From Lysobacteraceae bacterium (GTDB lineage Bacteria; Pseudomonadota; Gammaproteobacteria; Xanthomonadales; Xanthomonadaceae): a stretch of 64,000 bases of DNA. Below, one piece after another: positions 10,876 through 23,591 of the stretch. Both the position numbers and the translations under genes were made by a program. The stretch is from the NCBI GenBank assembly GCA_028868545.1, contig JAGWUF010000004.1:1-64000 (forward strand). Reading direction: 5' to 3'. Positions within the stretch are counted from its first letter, which is position 1, and each line of letters begins with the position of its first letter. The notes under the pieces are model-generated. The model was not told the origin of the DNA and searched no databases. It saw nothing but the letters and a program-made list of their open reading frames with translations.

Positions 10876-12684
10876 TTACTTGTTGTCCACCTGCAGCACG
10901 GCGAGGAAGGCCTCCTGCGGGATTTCCACCCGCCCGACCTGCTTCATCCGCTTCTTGCCTTCCTTCTGCTTTTCCAGCAGCTTCTTCTTGCGGGTGGCGT
11001 CGCCACCGTAGCACTTGGCCAGCACGTTCTTGCGCAGCGCCTTGACCGTGGTGCGGGCGATGATCTGCGCGCCGATCGCGGCCTGGATGGCGACGTCGAA
11101 CATCTGCCGCGGAATCAGATCCTTCATCTTCTCGGTCAGCTCGCGGCCACGGCGATCCGCGTGGCTGCGGTGGACGATGATCGACAGCGCATCCACCTTG
11201 TCGCCGTTGATGAGGGTGTCCACGCGCACGAACGGACCGGCCTCGAAGCGCACGAAATGGTAGTCCAGCGAGGCGTAGCCGCGACTGACCGATTTCAGCT
11301 TGTCGAAGAAATCCAGCACCACTTCGGCCATCGGCAGTTCGTAGCTGATCTGCACCTGGCTGGCCATGTAGGTGATGCCGATCTGCACCCCGCGCTTGTC
11401 TTCGCACAGCTTGATGATGCCGCCGATGTAAGCCTCGGGGGTGAGGATGTTGGCGCGGATGATCGGCTCGCGGATCTCCTGCACCTGGTTGACCGGCGGC
11501 AGCTTGGCGGGGTTGTCCATCGGCACGATGCTGCCGTCGGTCTTCAGCACCTCGTAGATGACGGTGGGTGCGGTGGAAATCAGGTTGAGGTTGTATTCCC
11601 GCTCCAGTCGCTCCTGCACGATTTCCATGTGCAGCATGCCGAGGAAGCCGCAGCGGAAACCGAAGCCCATCGCCTCGGAGGACTCCGGCTCGAAGCGCAG
11701 CGCGGCATCGTTCAGGCGCAGCTTGTCCAGCGCCTCGCGCAGATCCGGGTAGTCCTCGGCGTCCACCGGGAACAACCCGGCGAACACGCGCGGCTGCATT
11801 TCCTGGAAGCCGGGCAACGGCTTCGGTGCCGGGTCGCCGGCAAGGGTCAGGGTGTCGCCGACCGGCGCGCCGTGCACGTCCTTGATGCTGGCGGTGATCC
11901 AGCCCACTTCGCCGGCGCGCAGCACCGGCAGCACCTTGCGCTTGGGAGTGAACACGCCGACCGCATCGACCTGATGGGTGCGGCCGGTGCTCATCACCAG
12001 CATCTTGTCGCCGGACTTCAGCTCGCCCTGCATGACCCGCACCAGCGAGACCACGCCAAGATAATTGTCGAACCACGAATCGATGATCAGCGCCTGCAGC
12101 TTGTCGGTGTCGCGCGGCTGCGGCGGCGGAATGCGCTTGACGATGGCTTCCAGCACGTCGCCGACGTTCAGACCGGTCTTGGCGCTGATCGCCACCGCGT
12201 CATCGGCGTCGATGCCGATGACGGCCTCGATTTCCTCCTTGACCTTGTCGATGTCGGCGGTGGGCAGATCGATCTTGTTCAGCACCGGCACCACTTCCAG
12301 CCCCTGCTCCACGGCGGTGTAGCAATTGGCCACCGACTGCGCTTCCACGCCCTGCGCGGCGTCGACCACCAGCAGCGCGCCTTCGCAGGCCGCCAGCGAG
12401 CGGCTGACCTCGTAGCTGAAGTCGACGTGGCCGGGGGTGTCGATGAAGTTCAGATAGTAGGTGTTGCCATCTTTCGCGGTGTACGGCAGCGACACCGACT
12501 GCGCCTTGATGGTGATGCCGCGCTCGCGCTCGATGGGATTGTTGTCCAGCACCTGCGCCTCCATCTCGCGCTCGGACAGCCCGCCGCACAATTGGATGAT
12601 GCGGTCGGCCAGCGTGGATTTGCCGTGGTCGACATGGGCAATGATGGAGAAGTTGCGGATGAACCGCATGGCGTCGTGCTGCAT
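10876..12684 (-). CDS. lepA: elongation factor 4 (LepA)
   Basis: [38 protein letters not shown]; full length. Confidence 0.97.
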   Translation of the reverse strand: MQHDAMRFIRNFSIIAHVDHGKSTLADRIIQLCGGLSEREMEAQVLDNNPIERERGITIKAQSVSLPYTAKDGNTYYLNFIDTPGHVDFSYEVSRSLAACEGALLVVDAAQGVEAQSVANCYTAVEQGLEVVPVLNKIDLPTADIDKVKEEIEAVIGIDADDAVAISAKTGLNVGDVLEAIVKRIPPPQPRDTDKLQALIIDSWFDNYLGVVSLVRVMQGELKSGDKMLVMSTGRTHQVDAVGVFTPKRKVLPVLRAGEVGWITASIKDVHGAPVGDTLTLAGDPAPKPLPGFQEMQPRVFAGLFPVDAEDYPDLREALDKLRLNDAALRFEPESSEAMGFGFRCGFLGMLHMEIVQERLEREYNLNLISTAPTVIYEVLKTDGSIVPMDNPAKLPPVNQVQEIREPIIRANILTPEAYIGGIIKLCEDKRGVQIGITYMASQVQISYELPMAEVVLDFFDKLKSVSRGYASLDYHFVRFEAGPFVRVDTLINGDKVDALSIIVHRSHADRRGRELTEKMKDLIPRQMFDVAIQAAIGAQIIARTTVKALRKNVLAKCYGGDATRKKKLLEKQKEGKKRMKQVGRVEIPQEAFLAVLQVDNK

Positions 12685-12794
12685 GGGGGATTCGATGATG
12701 AGCGGGGCGGCTTGCAGGCCGCCGGAAGTTAGCCGTTCATTATCGCACAGCCCTGCCCGTTCACCGCCTGGCGCACGGGCAGAGCCATGGCGGC

Positions 12795-14354
12795 TCAGTC
12801 CTGTGCCGGGTTGATTGCCATGTAGCGGGTGCCACCGCCGCGCTGCACCAGCAGCATCACCGGCTTGCCGGCACTCACCGCGCGCAGCTGTGCCTCCAGC
12901 GCCACCACGCTGCCCACATCGGCACGCCCCACCGCCAGGATCACGTCGCCGGCCTGCAAGCCGGCCGCACGCGCCGCATCGCCGTTCACCCGCGCCACCA
13001 GCACGCCTTCGCCCTTCTGCAGGCCCAGGCGTGTGCGCTGCTCGGGGCTCAGATCCTGGCCGGTGATGCCCAGGGCATTGGCGGCGGCAGGTGCGGCGGC
13101 CTTGCCCAGGCCAGGCCCGGTCCCGCTGCCGGCATCGGCGGCACGCTCATCCAGGGCATTCAGGGTTGCCGACAATGTTTTCGGCTTGCCGTCGCGGAAC
13201 ACTTCCAGCGTCACCTTTGTCCCCGGCGCCATCGCGCCGATGATCGGTGGCAGGTCGCTGGAGTCGTACACCGGCTGACCGTTGACGCGGCGAATCACGT
13301 CCTGACGCAGCACCCCGGCACGTTCGGCCGGGCTGCCCGCCTCCACCCGCGCCACCAGCGCACCACTGGCATCGGGCAGGCCCAACGCCCTGGCCGCATC
13401 ACGATCCATGCCCTGGATCTGCACGCCCAGCTGCCCGCGCGTCACCTTGCCGGTGGCCTTGAGCTGCTGCACGGCGTTCATCGCCACGTCGATCGGGATG
13501 GCGAAGCTCACCCCCATGTAACCGCCGGAATTGCTGAAGATCTGCGAGTTGATGCCCACCACTTGGCCGCGCGTGTCCAGCAGCGGGCCACCGGAATTGC
13601 CCTTGTTGATCGCCACGTCGGTCTGGATGAAGGGCACGTAGCGCTGGTCGGCACCGGGGTTGGCACGGCCGACCGCGCTGACGATGCCGGCGGTGACCGA
13701 ATGGTCGAGGCCGAACGGCGAACCGATCGCCACCACCCACTGCCCGGGCTTTAGCACCTTGGAGTCGCCGATGCGCATCACCGGCAGGCCCTTGGCGTCG
13801 ATCTTCAGCAAGGCCACGTCGGACTGTTCGTCGCTGCCCACCACCTTGGCGGTGTACTCGCGCCGATCGGCCAACCGGATGCGCACGGTGTCGGCACCGT
13901 CGATGACGTGATGGTTGGTCAGCAGGTAGCCATCGCTGGAGATGATGAAGCCGGTGCCAAGCGATGTGCCGCGCGGGCGGGCGTTGGGCATGCCCGGCAT
14001 CCCCGGCATCGGCTGCATGCCGGGGCCGAAGAAACGACGGAAGAATTCGGGAATCTGCTCATCGCCCGAATCGTCGCCTTGATCGTCCTGCGGCAATTGC
14101 GACTGCGCGCGTCGTGCCTGCGACTTGCTGCCGATTTCCGCCTGCACGCTGACCACCGCCGGCCCCACCTGTTCCACCAGCCGGGTGAAGTCGGGCAGGT
14201 TGCCCACCAACTCGGTCGCCGGGGTGCTGGGCTGGCCCTGCAGCGGCACTTGCGCGTTGCCCGCTGTCTGGCCACTGCAGGCCCCCACACCGGCCACCGT
14301 CAGGGCAGCGACCAGCAGCAAGGGGCGAAGGCGGAACATTCGATTGACAGGCAT
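12795..14354 (-). CDS. degP: periplasmic serine protease DegP/MucD with two PDZ domains
   Basis: Signal/lipobox-like N-terminus ([10 protein letters not shown]), catalytic GNSGGPL, two C-terminal PDZ domains; downstream of rpoE-rseA. Confidence 0.93.
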   Translation of the reverse strand: MPVNRMFRLRPLLLVAALTVAGVGACSGQTAGNAQVPLQGQPSTPATELVGNLPDFTRLVEQVGPAVVSVQAEIGSKSQARRAQSQLPQDDQGDDSGDEQIPEFFRRFFGPGMQPMPGMPGMPNARPRGTSLGTGFIISSDGYLLTNHHVIDGADTVRIRLADRREYTAKVVGSDEQSDVALLKIDAKGLPVMRIGDSKVLKPGQWVVAIGSPFGLDHSVTAGIVSAVGRANPGADQRYVPFIQTDVAINKGNSGGPLLDTRGQVVGINSQIFSNSGGYMGVSFAIPIDVAMNAVQQLKATGKVTRGQLGVQIQGMDRDAARALGLPDASGALVARVEAGSPAERAGVLRQDVIRRVNGQPVYDSSDLPPIIGAMAPGTKVTLEVFRDGKPKTLSATLNALDERAADAGSGTGPGLGKAAAPAAANALGITGQDLSPEQRTRLGLQKGEGVLVARVNGDAARAAGLQAGDVILAVGRADVGSVVALEAQLRAVSAGKPVMLLVQRGGGTRYMAINPAQD

Positions 14355-14433
14355 GAGCAAGGTCTCCTCATTCTTCAGGACTGGGGAAAGGATGCGTCGG
14401 TGCAGGACACTGCGCGCACCAACCACGACGACG

Positions 14434-15273
14434 TCACGGCCGTGCAGGCCCTGCGTCGGCGGCGTGCGTTTTTTTCTCCACTGGCTCCGTCGGCAACCAG
14501 CCGGGGGGCGCAGCAAACCCGTGCGTTGCCAGCGGGGCCGCCGGTAATTGCGTGGCGAAGCCCACGGCAAGGCCATTGCCGGCGTCGTATTGCGGCAGGA
14601 TCTTGCGCGGCCACGGCCGGCCGGTCAGCTCCATGGCCGGCAGGGCATCCGGCAGGGACTGCGCCAATTCCAGCACGGGGGCAGCCGCTGCAGGAGCGAC
14701 CACCGGCGATGGGCGGATACCGCCACGCCGCACTGGCCTGCTGGTGACCGCCGCCGCGGCCACCAGCAGGCCGGGGGCCTGCATGGCGGGTGCCGGTGCC
14801 TGCGGTACCACCGGTGCCGGCCGCGGTGCCGCCGGCGCCGGTTCCACCGATGCCGTGGCGGGTATGGCTGACGTGGCTGGCGACGTGCTGTCTTGCTGCA
14901 ATTGCGGGCGCGACACCAACGCTGCAACCGCCAGCGATGCCACCAGTGCCGCACCCCCGCCCCACTGCAGCCAACGATGCCTGGGCGCAGGCAAGGGCGC
15001 GTTCGCAGGCGGCAGTGCACGCCCTTGCAGCGATGCCGTCACCCGCTGCGCAAAATCCGCTGGCAGCCGCTGGCTGGGCACGCTGCCACGCATCACGTCA
15101 GCGGCCAGCCGCCAGCGCTCCCAGCTGCTGGCCAACTCGCCATCGTGTTGCAGACGACGCAACAGGAAGCGGGTTTGATCCTCGGGAAGTGCGCCATCCA
15201 GCAGGGCCGAGAGCTGTTCCCGGCTGGACAGTTGGGTGAGGTCGATGCAGTGGCGGTCGGTTTCGGTTTTCAT
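14434..15273 (-). CDS. rseA: sigma-E negative regulatory protein RseA-like anti-sigma factor
   Basis: REQLSALLDGALPEDQTRFLLRRLQHDGELASSWERWRLAADVMRG matches the RseA N-terminal anti-sigma domain; overlaps rpoE by 4 bp. Confidence 0.88.
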   Translation of the reverse strand: MKTETDRHCIDLTQLSSREQLSALLDGALPEDQTRFLLRRLQHDGELASSWERWRLAADVMRGSVPSQRLPADFAQRVTASLQGRALPPANAPLPAPRHRWLQWGGGAALVASLAVAALVSRPQLQQDSTSPATSAIPATASVEPAPAAPRPAPVVPQAPAPAMQAPGLLVAAAAVTSRPVRRGGIRPSPVVAPAAAAPVLELAQSLPDALPAMELTGRPWPRKILPQYDAGNGLAVGFATQLPAAPLATHGFAAPPGWLPTEPVEKKTHAADAGPARP

Positions 15274-15890
15274 GAGGCTTTCGAACGCTTCGGCAATTCA
15301 TCGTGATCCAGCAAGGGGCGCATGCGGGCGTCGATGGCCTCGCGGGCGCGGAAGATGCGCGAGCGCACCGTGCCGATCGGGCAGCCCATGCGTTCGGCAA
15401 TCTCCTCGTAACGCATGCCCTCGACTTCTCGCATCTGGATGGCTTCGCGCAGGTCCTGCGGCAGTGCATCCACCGCCGACAACACCGCCTGCTCCAGTTG
15501 CTGCCGCATCAGCTCGCGTTCCGGCGTGTCGTTGTCGCGCAGGCGCAGGCCGGATTCGAACTGCTCGGCATCCTCGATGTCGATGTCTTCGCCCGGCGGC
15601 CGGCGGCCATGCGCCGCGAGGTGGTTCTTGGCCGTGTTCACCGCGATCCGGTGCAACCAGGTGGAAAACTGCGCGTCGCCGCGAAACCCGCCGATGGCGC
15701 GGTAGGCACGGATGAACGTGTCCTGCGCCACGTCCTGCACTTCCGACCAGTCGCGGATGTAGCGCGCAATCACCGCGGCAATGCGATGCTGGTATTTGCG
15801 TACCAGCAGGTCGAACGCGGCCATCTCGCCGCGCTGCACCCTGGCCACCAAATCCTGATCCAGCGCTAGCGACACCCGATCCTCCGTCAT
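15270..15890 (-). CDS. rpoE: RNA polymerase sigma-E factor (ECF)
   Basis: DQDLVARVQRGEMAAFDLLVRKYQHRIAAVIARYIRDWSEVQDVAQDTFIRAYRAI...; ATG at 15890. Confidence 0.94.
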   Translation of the reverse strand: MTEDRVSLALDQDLVARVQRGEMAAFDLLVRKYQHRIAAVIARYIRDWSEVQDVAQDTFIRAYRAIGGFRGDAQFSTWLHRIAVNTAKNHLAAHGRRPPGEDIDIEDAEQFESGLRLRDNDTPERELMRQQLEQAVLSAVDALPQDLREAIQMREVEGMRYEEIAERMGCPIGTVRSRIFRAREAIDARMRPLLDHDELPKRSKAS

Positions 15891-15932
15891 TGCCTGCCGC
15901 CCTCGTTGCCGAGCCCGGCAGTGTCCGAGCCC

Positions 15933-15960
15933 TGTGACTGCAGGATGCCGCAAAAGTTCC
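15933..15960 (-). promoter_or_regulatory. candidate sigma-E-type promoter upstream of rpoE
   Basis: Minus strand GGAACTT-TTGCGGCATCCTGCA(15 nt)-GTCACA, about 43-70 nt upstream of the rpoE ATG; resembles GGAACTT...GTCnnA. Confidence 0.55.
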
Positions 15961-16046
15961 GTCCGCCCACCGTGCGATGGCAGACCCTGCGCCGGCAATT
16001 AGACAAATATTCAAGTTTCACCGGGCTAGGATAGGGCTTTGATCGT

Positions 16047-18137
16047 TTGGATGGCTTGCACATGGCTGCTTCCTCTGCTGACCGATTCGCCGGACTCGCG
16101 CTGCGCCACTGGCACCCCAGGCAACGCAACGACGGCGTGCTGGTGCTGTATTTCGACCGCGCCGACGCCACCGTCAATGCGTTCTCGCAGGCGGTCTTGA
16201 TCGAACTGGGCCAGCTGCTGGAACGCATCGCCCTGGAGCCGCCGAAGGCGCTGGTGATCGCGTCCGGCAAGGCCAGCGGCTTCATCGCCGGCGCCGACTT
16301 GAAAGAGTTTCAGGACTTCGACCGCAAGGGCACCGTGAACGATGCCATCCAGCGCGGCCAGCGCACCTTCCAGATACTGGCCGAATTGCGCATCCCCACG
16401 GCGGCCGCGATCCACGGCTTCTGCATGGGTGGCGGCACCGAGATTGCGCTGGCCTGCCGCTACCGCGTGGCCAGCAGCGATGCCTCCACCCGCATCGGCC
16501 TGCCGGAGGTGCAGCTGGGCATCTTTCCCGGCTGGGGCGGCAGCGCCCGCCTGCCGCGCCTCGTGGGCGCGCCGGCGGCGATGGACATGATGCTGACCGG
16601 GCGCGCGTTGAGCGCGAAGGCCGCGCGCGGAATTGGCCTGGTGGACAAGGTAGTGGAACCGGCAGTGTTGATTGACGCCGCCGCCGCACTGGCGCTGCAG
16701 GGCACCACCCGCCCGTTCAAGCAGCGCGCACTGGGCTGGCTCACCAATACCTTCATCGCGCGCAAGCTGCTGGCACCGCAGATGACCAAGCAGGTCGCGC
16801 ACAAGGCACCGAAGGCGTTCTATCCCGCACCCTACGCGCTGATCTCGACGTGGGAGCGCAGCGGCGGTGCCGGCATCCGCACGCGTCTCGACGCCGAGCG
16901 CCGGGCAGTGGTCAAGCTGGCCGGCAGCAGCACGGCGCGCAACCTGATCCGCATCTTCTTCCTCACCGAGCGGCTGAAGGCGCTGGGCAAGGGCGACTTC
17001 GGCATCGCCCGCGTGCACGTGGTCGGTGCCGGCGTGATGGGCGGCGACATCGCCGCGTTCGCCGCCTACAAGGGCTTCAAAGTGACGTTGCAGGACCGCG
17101 AGCAGCGTTTCATCGACGACGCCATGACGCGCGCGCAGGCGCTGTTCGAGAAGAAGGTGAAGGACGAAAGCAAGCGCCCGGCGGTGGCGGCGCGATTGAA
17201 GTCCGACCTTGATGGTGCCGGCGTGCCCGAGGCCGACCTGGTCATCGAAGCGATCATCGAAAATCCCGACGCCAAGCGCGACCTGTACCAGTCGGTGGAG
17301 CCGCGGATGAAGGCGGGCGCGCTGCTGACCACCAACACCTCGTCGATCCCGCTGGACGAGCTGCGCCCGCATATCGCGCGCCCGGCGCAGTTCGCCGGCC
17401 TGCACTACTTCAACCCGGTGGCGCAGATGCCGCTGGTGGAGATCATCCGCCACGACGGCATGGCCGCCGAGACGGAACGGCGTCTGGCCGCGTTCTGCAA
17501 GGCGCTGGGCAAGTTCCCGGTGCCGGTGGCGGGCACGCCCGGCTTCCTGGTCAACCGGGTGCTGTTCCCGTACATGCTGGAAGCCGCGACCGCCTACGCC
17601 GAGGGCATCCCCGGCCCGGCCATCGACAAGGCGGCGGTGAAATTCGGCATGCCGATGGGGCCGATCGAACTCCTGGACACCGTGGGCCTGGACGTGGCCG
17701 CCAGCGTCGGCCGCGAGCTGGCGCCGTTCCTCGGCCTCGACGTGCCGGCAGCGCTGGCCACGGTGGAAGCCGGCAAGCGCGGCAAGAAGGACGGCCAGGG
17801 CATCTACAAATGGGCCGATGGCAAGGCGGTGAAACCCGAACTGCCAGCCGGCTTCGTCGCGCCCGGCGACCTGGAAGACCGCCTGATCCTGCCGCTGCTC
17901 AACGAAGCGGTGGCCTGCCTGCACAACGGCGTTGTCAGCGATGCCGACCTGCTGGATGCCGGGGTGATCTTCGGCACCGGCTTCGCCCCGTTCCGCGGTG
18001 GCCCGATCCAGCATATCCGCACCGCCGGTGCCGATGTGCTGCTGGCGCGGCTGGAAACCCTGCAAGCAAAATACGGCGCGCGTTTCGCACCACGTGCGGG
18101 CTGGGACAGCCCGGTACTGCGCGAGCCGGTGGCGTAA
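16047..18137 (+). CDS. fadJ: fused enoyl-CoA hydratase / 3-hydroxyacyl-CoA dehydrogenase (FadJ-like fatty oxidation alpha subunit)
   Basis: Crotonase motifs (GKASGFIAGADLKEF, GGGTEIALACRYRVA) followed by the Rossmann VHVVGAGVMGGDIA and HCDH domains; start may be ATG 16062. Confidence 0.9.
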   Translation: MDGLHMAASSADRFAGLALRHWHPRQRNDGVLVLYFDRADATVNAFSQAVLIELGQLLERIALEPPKALVIASGKASGFIAGADLKEFQDFDRKGTVNDAIQRGQRTFQILAELRIPTAAAIHGFCMGGGTEIALACRYRVASSDASTRIGLPEVQLGIFPGWGGSARLPRLVGAPAAMDMMLTGRALSAKAARGIGLVDKVVEPAVLIDAAAALALQGTTRPFKQRALGWLTNTFIARKLLAPQMTKQVAHKAPKAFYPAPYALISTWERSGGAGIRTRLDAERRAVVKLAGSSTARNLIRIFFLTERLKALGKGDFGIARVHVVGAGVMGGDIAAFAAYKGFKVTLQDREQRFIDDAMTRAQALFEKKVKDESKRPAVAARLKSDLDGAGVPEADLVIEAIIENPDAKRDLYQSVEPRMKAGALLTTNTSSIPLDELRPHIARPAQFAGLHYFNPVAQMPLVEIIRHDGMAAETERRLAAFCKALGKFPVPVAGTPGFLVNRVLFPYMLEAATAYAEGIPGPAIDKAAVKFGMPMGPIELLDTVGLDVAASVGRELAPFLGLDVPAALATVEAGKRGKKDGQGIYKWADGKAVKPELPAGFVAPGDLEDRLILPLLNEAVACLHNGVVSDADLLDAGVIFGTGFAPFRGGPIQHIRTAGADVLLARLETLQAKYGARFAPRAGWDSPVLREPVA

Positions 18138-18146
18138 AACCGAACA

Positions 18147-19352
18147 GGGACACCCACCCAACCCCCTTTTCCCGACCCCAATCCCGGAATTGCCTGATAG
18201 CCACTCGCCGTCGCGTGCCCGAAACTGGCCCCATGATCACCGCACGCGCCGCTCTGATCGCCCCCGGCACCGCCGGCAGCTTCCATTGCGTCCAGCGCTG
18301 CGTGCGCCGCGCTTTTCTCTGCGGTGAAGACCGCTACACCGGCCAGTCCTTCGAGCATCGCAAGGCATGGGTGGAACAGCGCCTGCTGCGGCTTGCCGAG
18401 TGCTTTGCCGTTGCCATTCATGCCTATGCGGTGATGAGCAACCATCTGCATGTCGTTGTCCAGTTCGATCCCGCGTGGCTGGCCGGTTTGTCCGATACGG
18501 AAGTGGCAGACCGCTGGGTACGGCTGTATCCCCCCAGGGACGATTCCGATGCCGCCCGGGTATCCAAATGTCGGCAATTGCTGCAACAGCCTGAACGGCT
18601 GGCAGTGCTGCGTGCGCGCCTGAGCGATCTCTCCTGGTTTATGAAGTGTCTGGCCGAGCCCATCGCCCGCAGCGCCAATGCCGAGGACGGCTGCAAGGGC
18701 CGGTTCTGGGAAGGCCGCTTCAAGGCGCAGCGGCTGTGTGATGAACGGGCGCTGCTGGCGGCCATGGCCTACGTGGACCTGAACCCGGTACGCGCCGGCA
18801 TGGCCCGCGCACTGGCCACATCCGATTACACCAGCATCCAGCGGCGTCTGATCCACGTGACGCCCGACACACTGGATCGACCGCTGCGCCCGATTGCGGG
18901 AGAAGCGGCTCGCGTCCACATGGGGCTCAGCCTGCGTGCGTATGTGGGGTTGGTGGACTGGACGGGCCAGCAGATGCGGCCGGGAAAACGCGGGGCCTTG
19001 GCAAAAACACCCCGCGCGCTGGCACGTTATGAGGCTGACCCAGGCCGCTGGGCGGTAAGAGTCAAGGCCATTGGCTCGGGCTATTGGCGGATTGTGGGCA
19101 GCACCCACGACTTGATCGATGCCGCCCAGCGGTTGAACCAACGGTGGGTGAAGGGGATTGGGCTGGCGCAGGCGCTGGAGCAGGAGCAGAAGGCGATTTG
19201 AACACAGACCAGTCTGGCTGCCCGCAAGGGAGGTGGGCGCGTGGGCGATGGAAAATCGCGCCGCAGATCACGTGTGGAAGTGGCCTGCATCCGCGTGGTG
19301 AATGCTGGATTTGGAGAAGACAGGCCGGGAGTGGGGGGATTGTGGGTGTCCT
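18147..19352. mobile_element. RAYT/Y1-type element with imperfect inverted ends
   Basis: ggacacccac at 18148-18157 and gtgggtgtcc at 19342-19351 flank a Y1-like transposase ORF; arms extend imperfectly to about 30 bp. Confidence 0.6.
18233..19201 (+). CDS. REP-associated tyrosine transposase (RAYT) / IS200-like Y1 transposase
   Basis: AYAVMSNHLHVVVQ (HUH), GRFWEGRFKAQRL, AMAYVDLNPVRAGMA signature of Y1_Tnp/RAYT proteins. Confidence 0.9.
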   Translation: MITARAALIAPGTAGSFHCVQRCVRRAFLCGEDRYTGQSFEHRKAWVEQRLLRLAECFAVAIHAYAVMSNHLHVVVQFDPAWLAGLSDTEVADRWVRLYPPRDDSDAARVSKCRQLLQQPERLAVLRARLSDLSWFMKCLAEPIARSANAEDGCKGRFWEGRFKAQRLCDERALLAAMAYVDLNPVRAGMARALATSDYTSIQRRLIHVTPDTLDRPLRPIAGEAARVHMGLSLRAYVGLVDWTGQQMRPGKRGALAKTPRALARYEADPGRWAVRVKAIGSGYWRIVGSTHDLIDAAQRLNQRWVKGIGLAQALEQEQKAI

Positions 19353-19562
19353 TGGCTTTCCTCTTGGCTTTCCTCCTTGTCTTCATAGCCGCGTATTCAC
19401 CATCGCCCTCCAATACAGGACTCAAAAGCAAGATACATCCTTGCCGGAAAGCTTAGTTTCTTGCACGCTAATCGCTGCGAATGCCAGTACACAACTGTAC
19501 GGAAGCAGGAAGTCTGGGTGACCTGATTGGGTGGGCGCACGCGGGAATGACCCCGCACTCTC

Positions 19563-19922
19563 TCACATCGTCTGGGTCGGCTGATCCGCGCCCAGGGTGC
19601 CGGCCAGGGTGGTTTCGATCCTGCTGCGCACCGCTTCGCCCTCGGCGCTATCGGCGAACTGCACGCCGATGCCGGCGGCGCGATTGCCCTGCGCGCCGGT
19701 GGGCGTCACCCATACCACCTTGCCCGCCACCGGCAGGCGTTCGTTGGAATCGGGCAGGGTCAGCAGCAGGAATACTTCGTCGCCGATGAAGTAGCGGCGC
19801 GTGGTGGGCACGAAGATGCCGCCTTGCTTGATGTAGGGGATATACGCGCCGTACAGCGCGGTTTTGTCCTTGATCGCCAACGACAGGATGCCCTGTCGTG
19901 CGCCACCCATTGGATTGCTCAT
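19563..19922 (-). CDS. pilZ: PilZ-domain protein (type IV pilus-associated PilZ)
   Basis: MSNPMGGARQGILSLAIKDKTALYGAYIPYIKQGGIFVPTTRRYFIGDEVFLLLTLPDSNERLPVAGKVVWVTP; located downstream of holB. Confidence 0.9.
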   Translation of the reverse strand: MSNPMGGARQGILSLAIKDKTALYGAYIPYIKQGGIFVPTTRRYFIGDEVFLLLTLPDSNERLPVAGKVVWVTPTGAQGNRAAGIGVQFADSAEGEAVRSRIETTLAGTLGADQPTQTM

Positions 19923-19996
19923 CGCCTATCCCCTGTCATTTCCTGTCGTTCCCTGAAATACCGCGCAGCAACGCCTGCAGCCGTGTGTTGCGGCCC

Positions 19997-22675
<2,679 letters not shown>

Positions 22676-22679
<4 letters not shown>

Positions 22680-23497
22680 GCCGACACCACGGCGTCTTGG
22701 AACATCGGATAGGTCATCGCCAAACGGGCCTGCAAGTCGGTGATTGCCGGATGCGCCGTCCAGGTGCGCGTGCCCAGCGTGGAAACCGGCAGGATACCGC
22801 GCACGGCATTGCACAGTGCCAGTGCGTCGGAAGATTCGACATCCTCCAGCGACACCTCGGCAATCGTCACCCAATCCTGCGCCAGCAGCCGGCCACGCAG
22901 CACGCCGGCCACGCCGCAACGCTGCACCGATGGCGTCAGCCAGCGGCCTTCACGAAAAACCAATAGATTGGCGGCGGTGGCGCTGACCACACGGCCGTCG
23001 CCATCTTGCATCAGGCCTTCATCGCCGCCGGCCAGCACCACTTCACGCCGCGCCAGCACCTGCTCCAGCCGGTTGCAATGTTTGATGCCGGCCAGTGCCG
23101 GCTGGATCGCCAGCCGCGTTTGGCATACCTGTAGATGCAACCCCGTGCGTGCCGCAGGCGGCAGCGGGTGCAAGCCCAATTGCCACACCGGCAACGCATC
23201 AACCGGAGGCGCATAACCGCGCCCACCATCGCCACGGGTGAGCAGCAGTTTCAACACACCGGCATCACAGCCCGCGATGTGTGCGTTGATTTGGGTTTCG
23301 ATGAAGGCCACATCCGGCAATGCAATCCCCAGCCGCTGCGCACCTGCACGCAACCGCGCCAGATGCTGCGGCCACAGCGGCACGCAGCCTTGGTGCACGC
23401 GCAGGGTTTCGAACAGGCCATCGCCGTAGTGCAGGCCGCGATTGGATGCGGCAATGCCACCCACACGTTCGCAACCAAGGTAGGAAGCGGACATCAT
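22676..23497 (-). CDS. pabC: aminodeoxychorismate lyase
   Basis: RGLHYGDGLFETLRV, KHCNRLEQVLARRE; start taken as MMSASYLG at 23497, though an in-frame upstream ATG exists within the inverted repeat. Confidence 0.9.
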
Positions 23498-23557
23498 GGG
23501 GTTCGGCTCACCAAGCGAGTATCGGGGAGCGACTGAGCCGAACCCCATGATGTCCGC
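23487..23557. repeat. perfect 24-bp inverted repeat with 23-nt loop
   Basis: gcggacatcatggggttcggctca (23487-23510) and tgagccgaaccccatgatgtccgc (23534-23557) are exact reverse complements. Confidence 0.97.
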
Positions 23558-23591
23558 ATGCGATGACGACCTCTGCGCAACGTCCGACCCA

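Noticed and set aside
16026-18161. 711-aa ORF antisense to the fadJ-like gene
   Set aside because: Shadow ORF in high-GC codon-biased DNA; no recognisable domains.
19350-19385. ttggctttcctc imperfect duplication near the RAYT right end
   Set aside because: Short, imperfect and in non-coding DNA; not enough to call a functional repeat.
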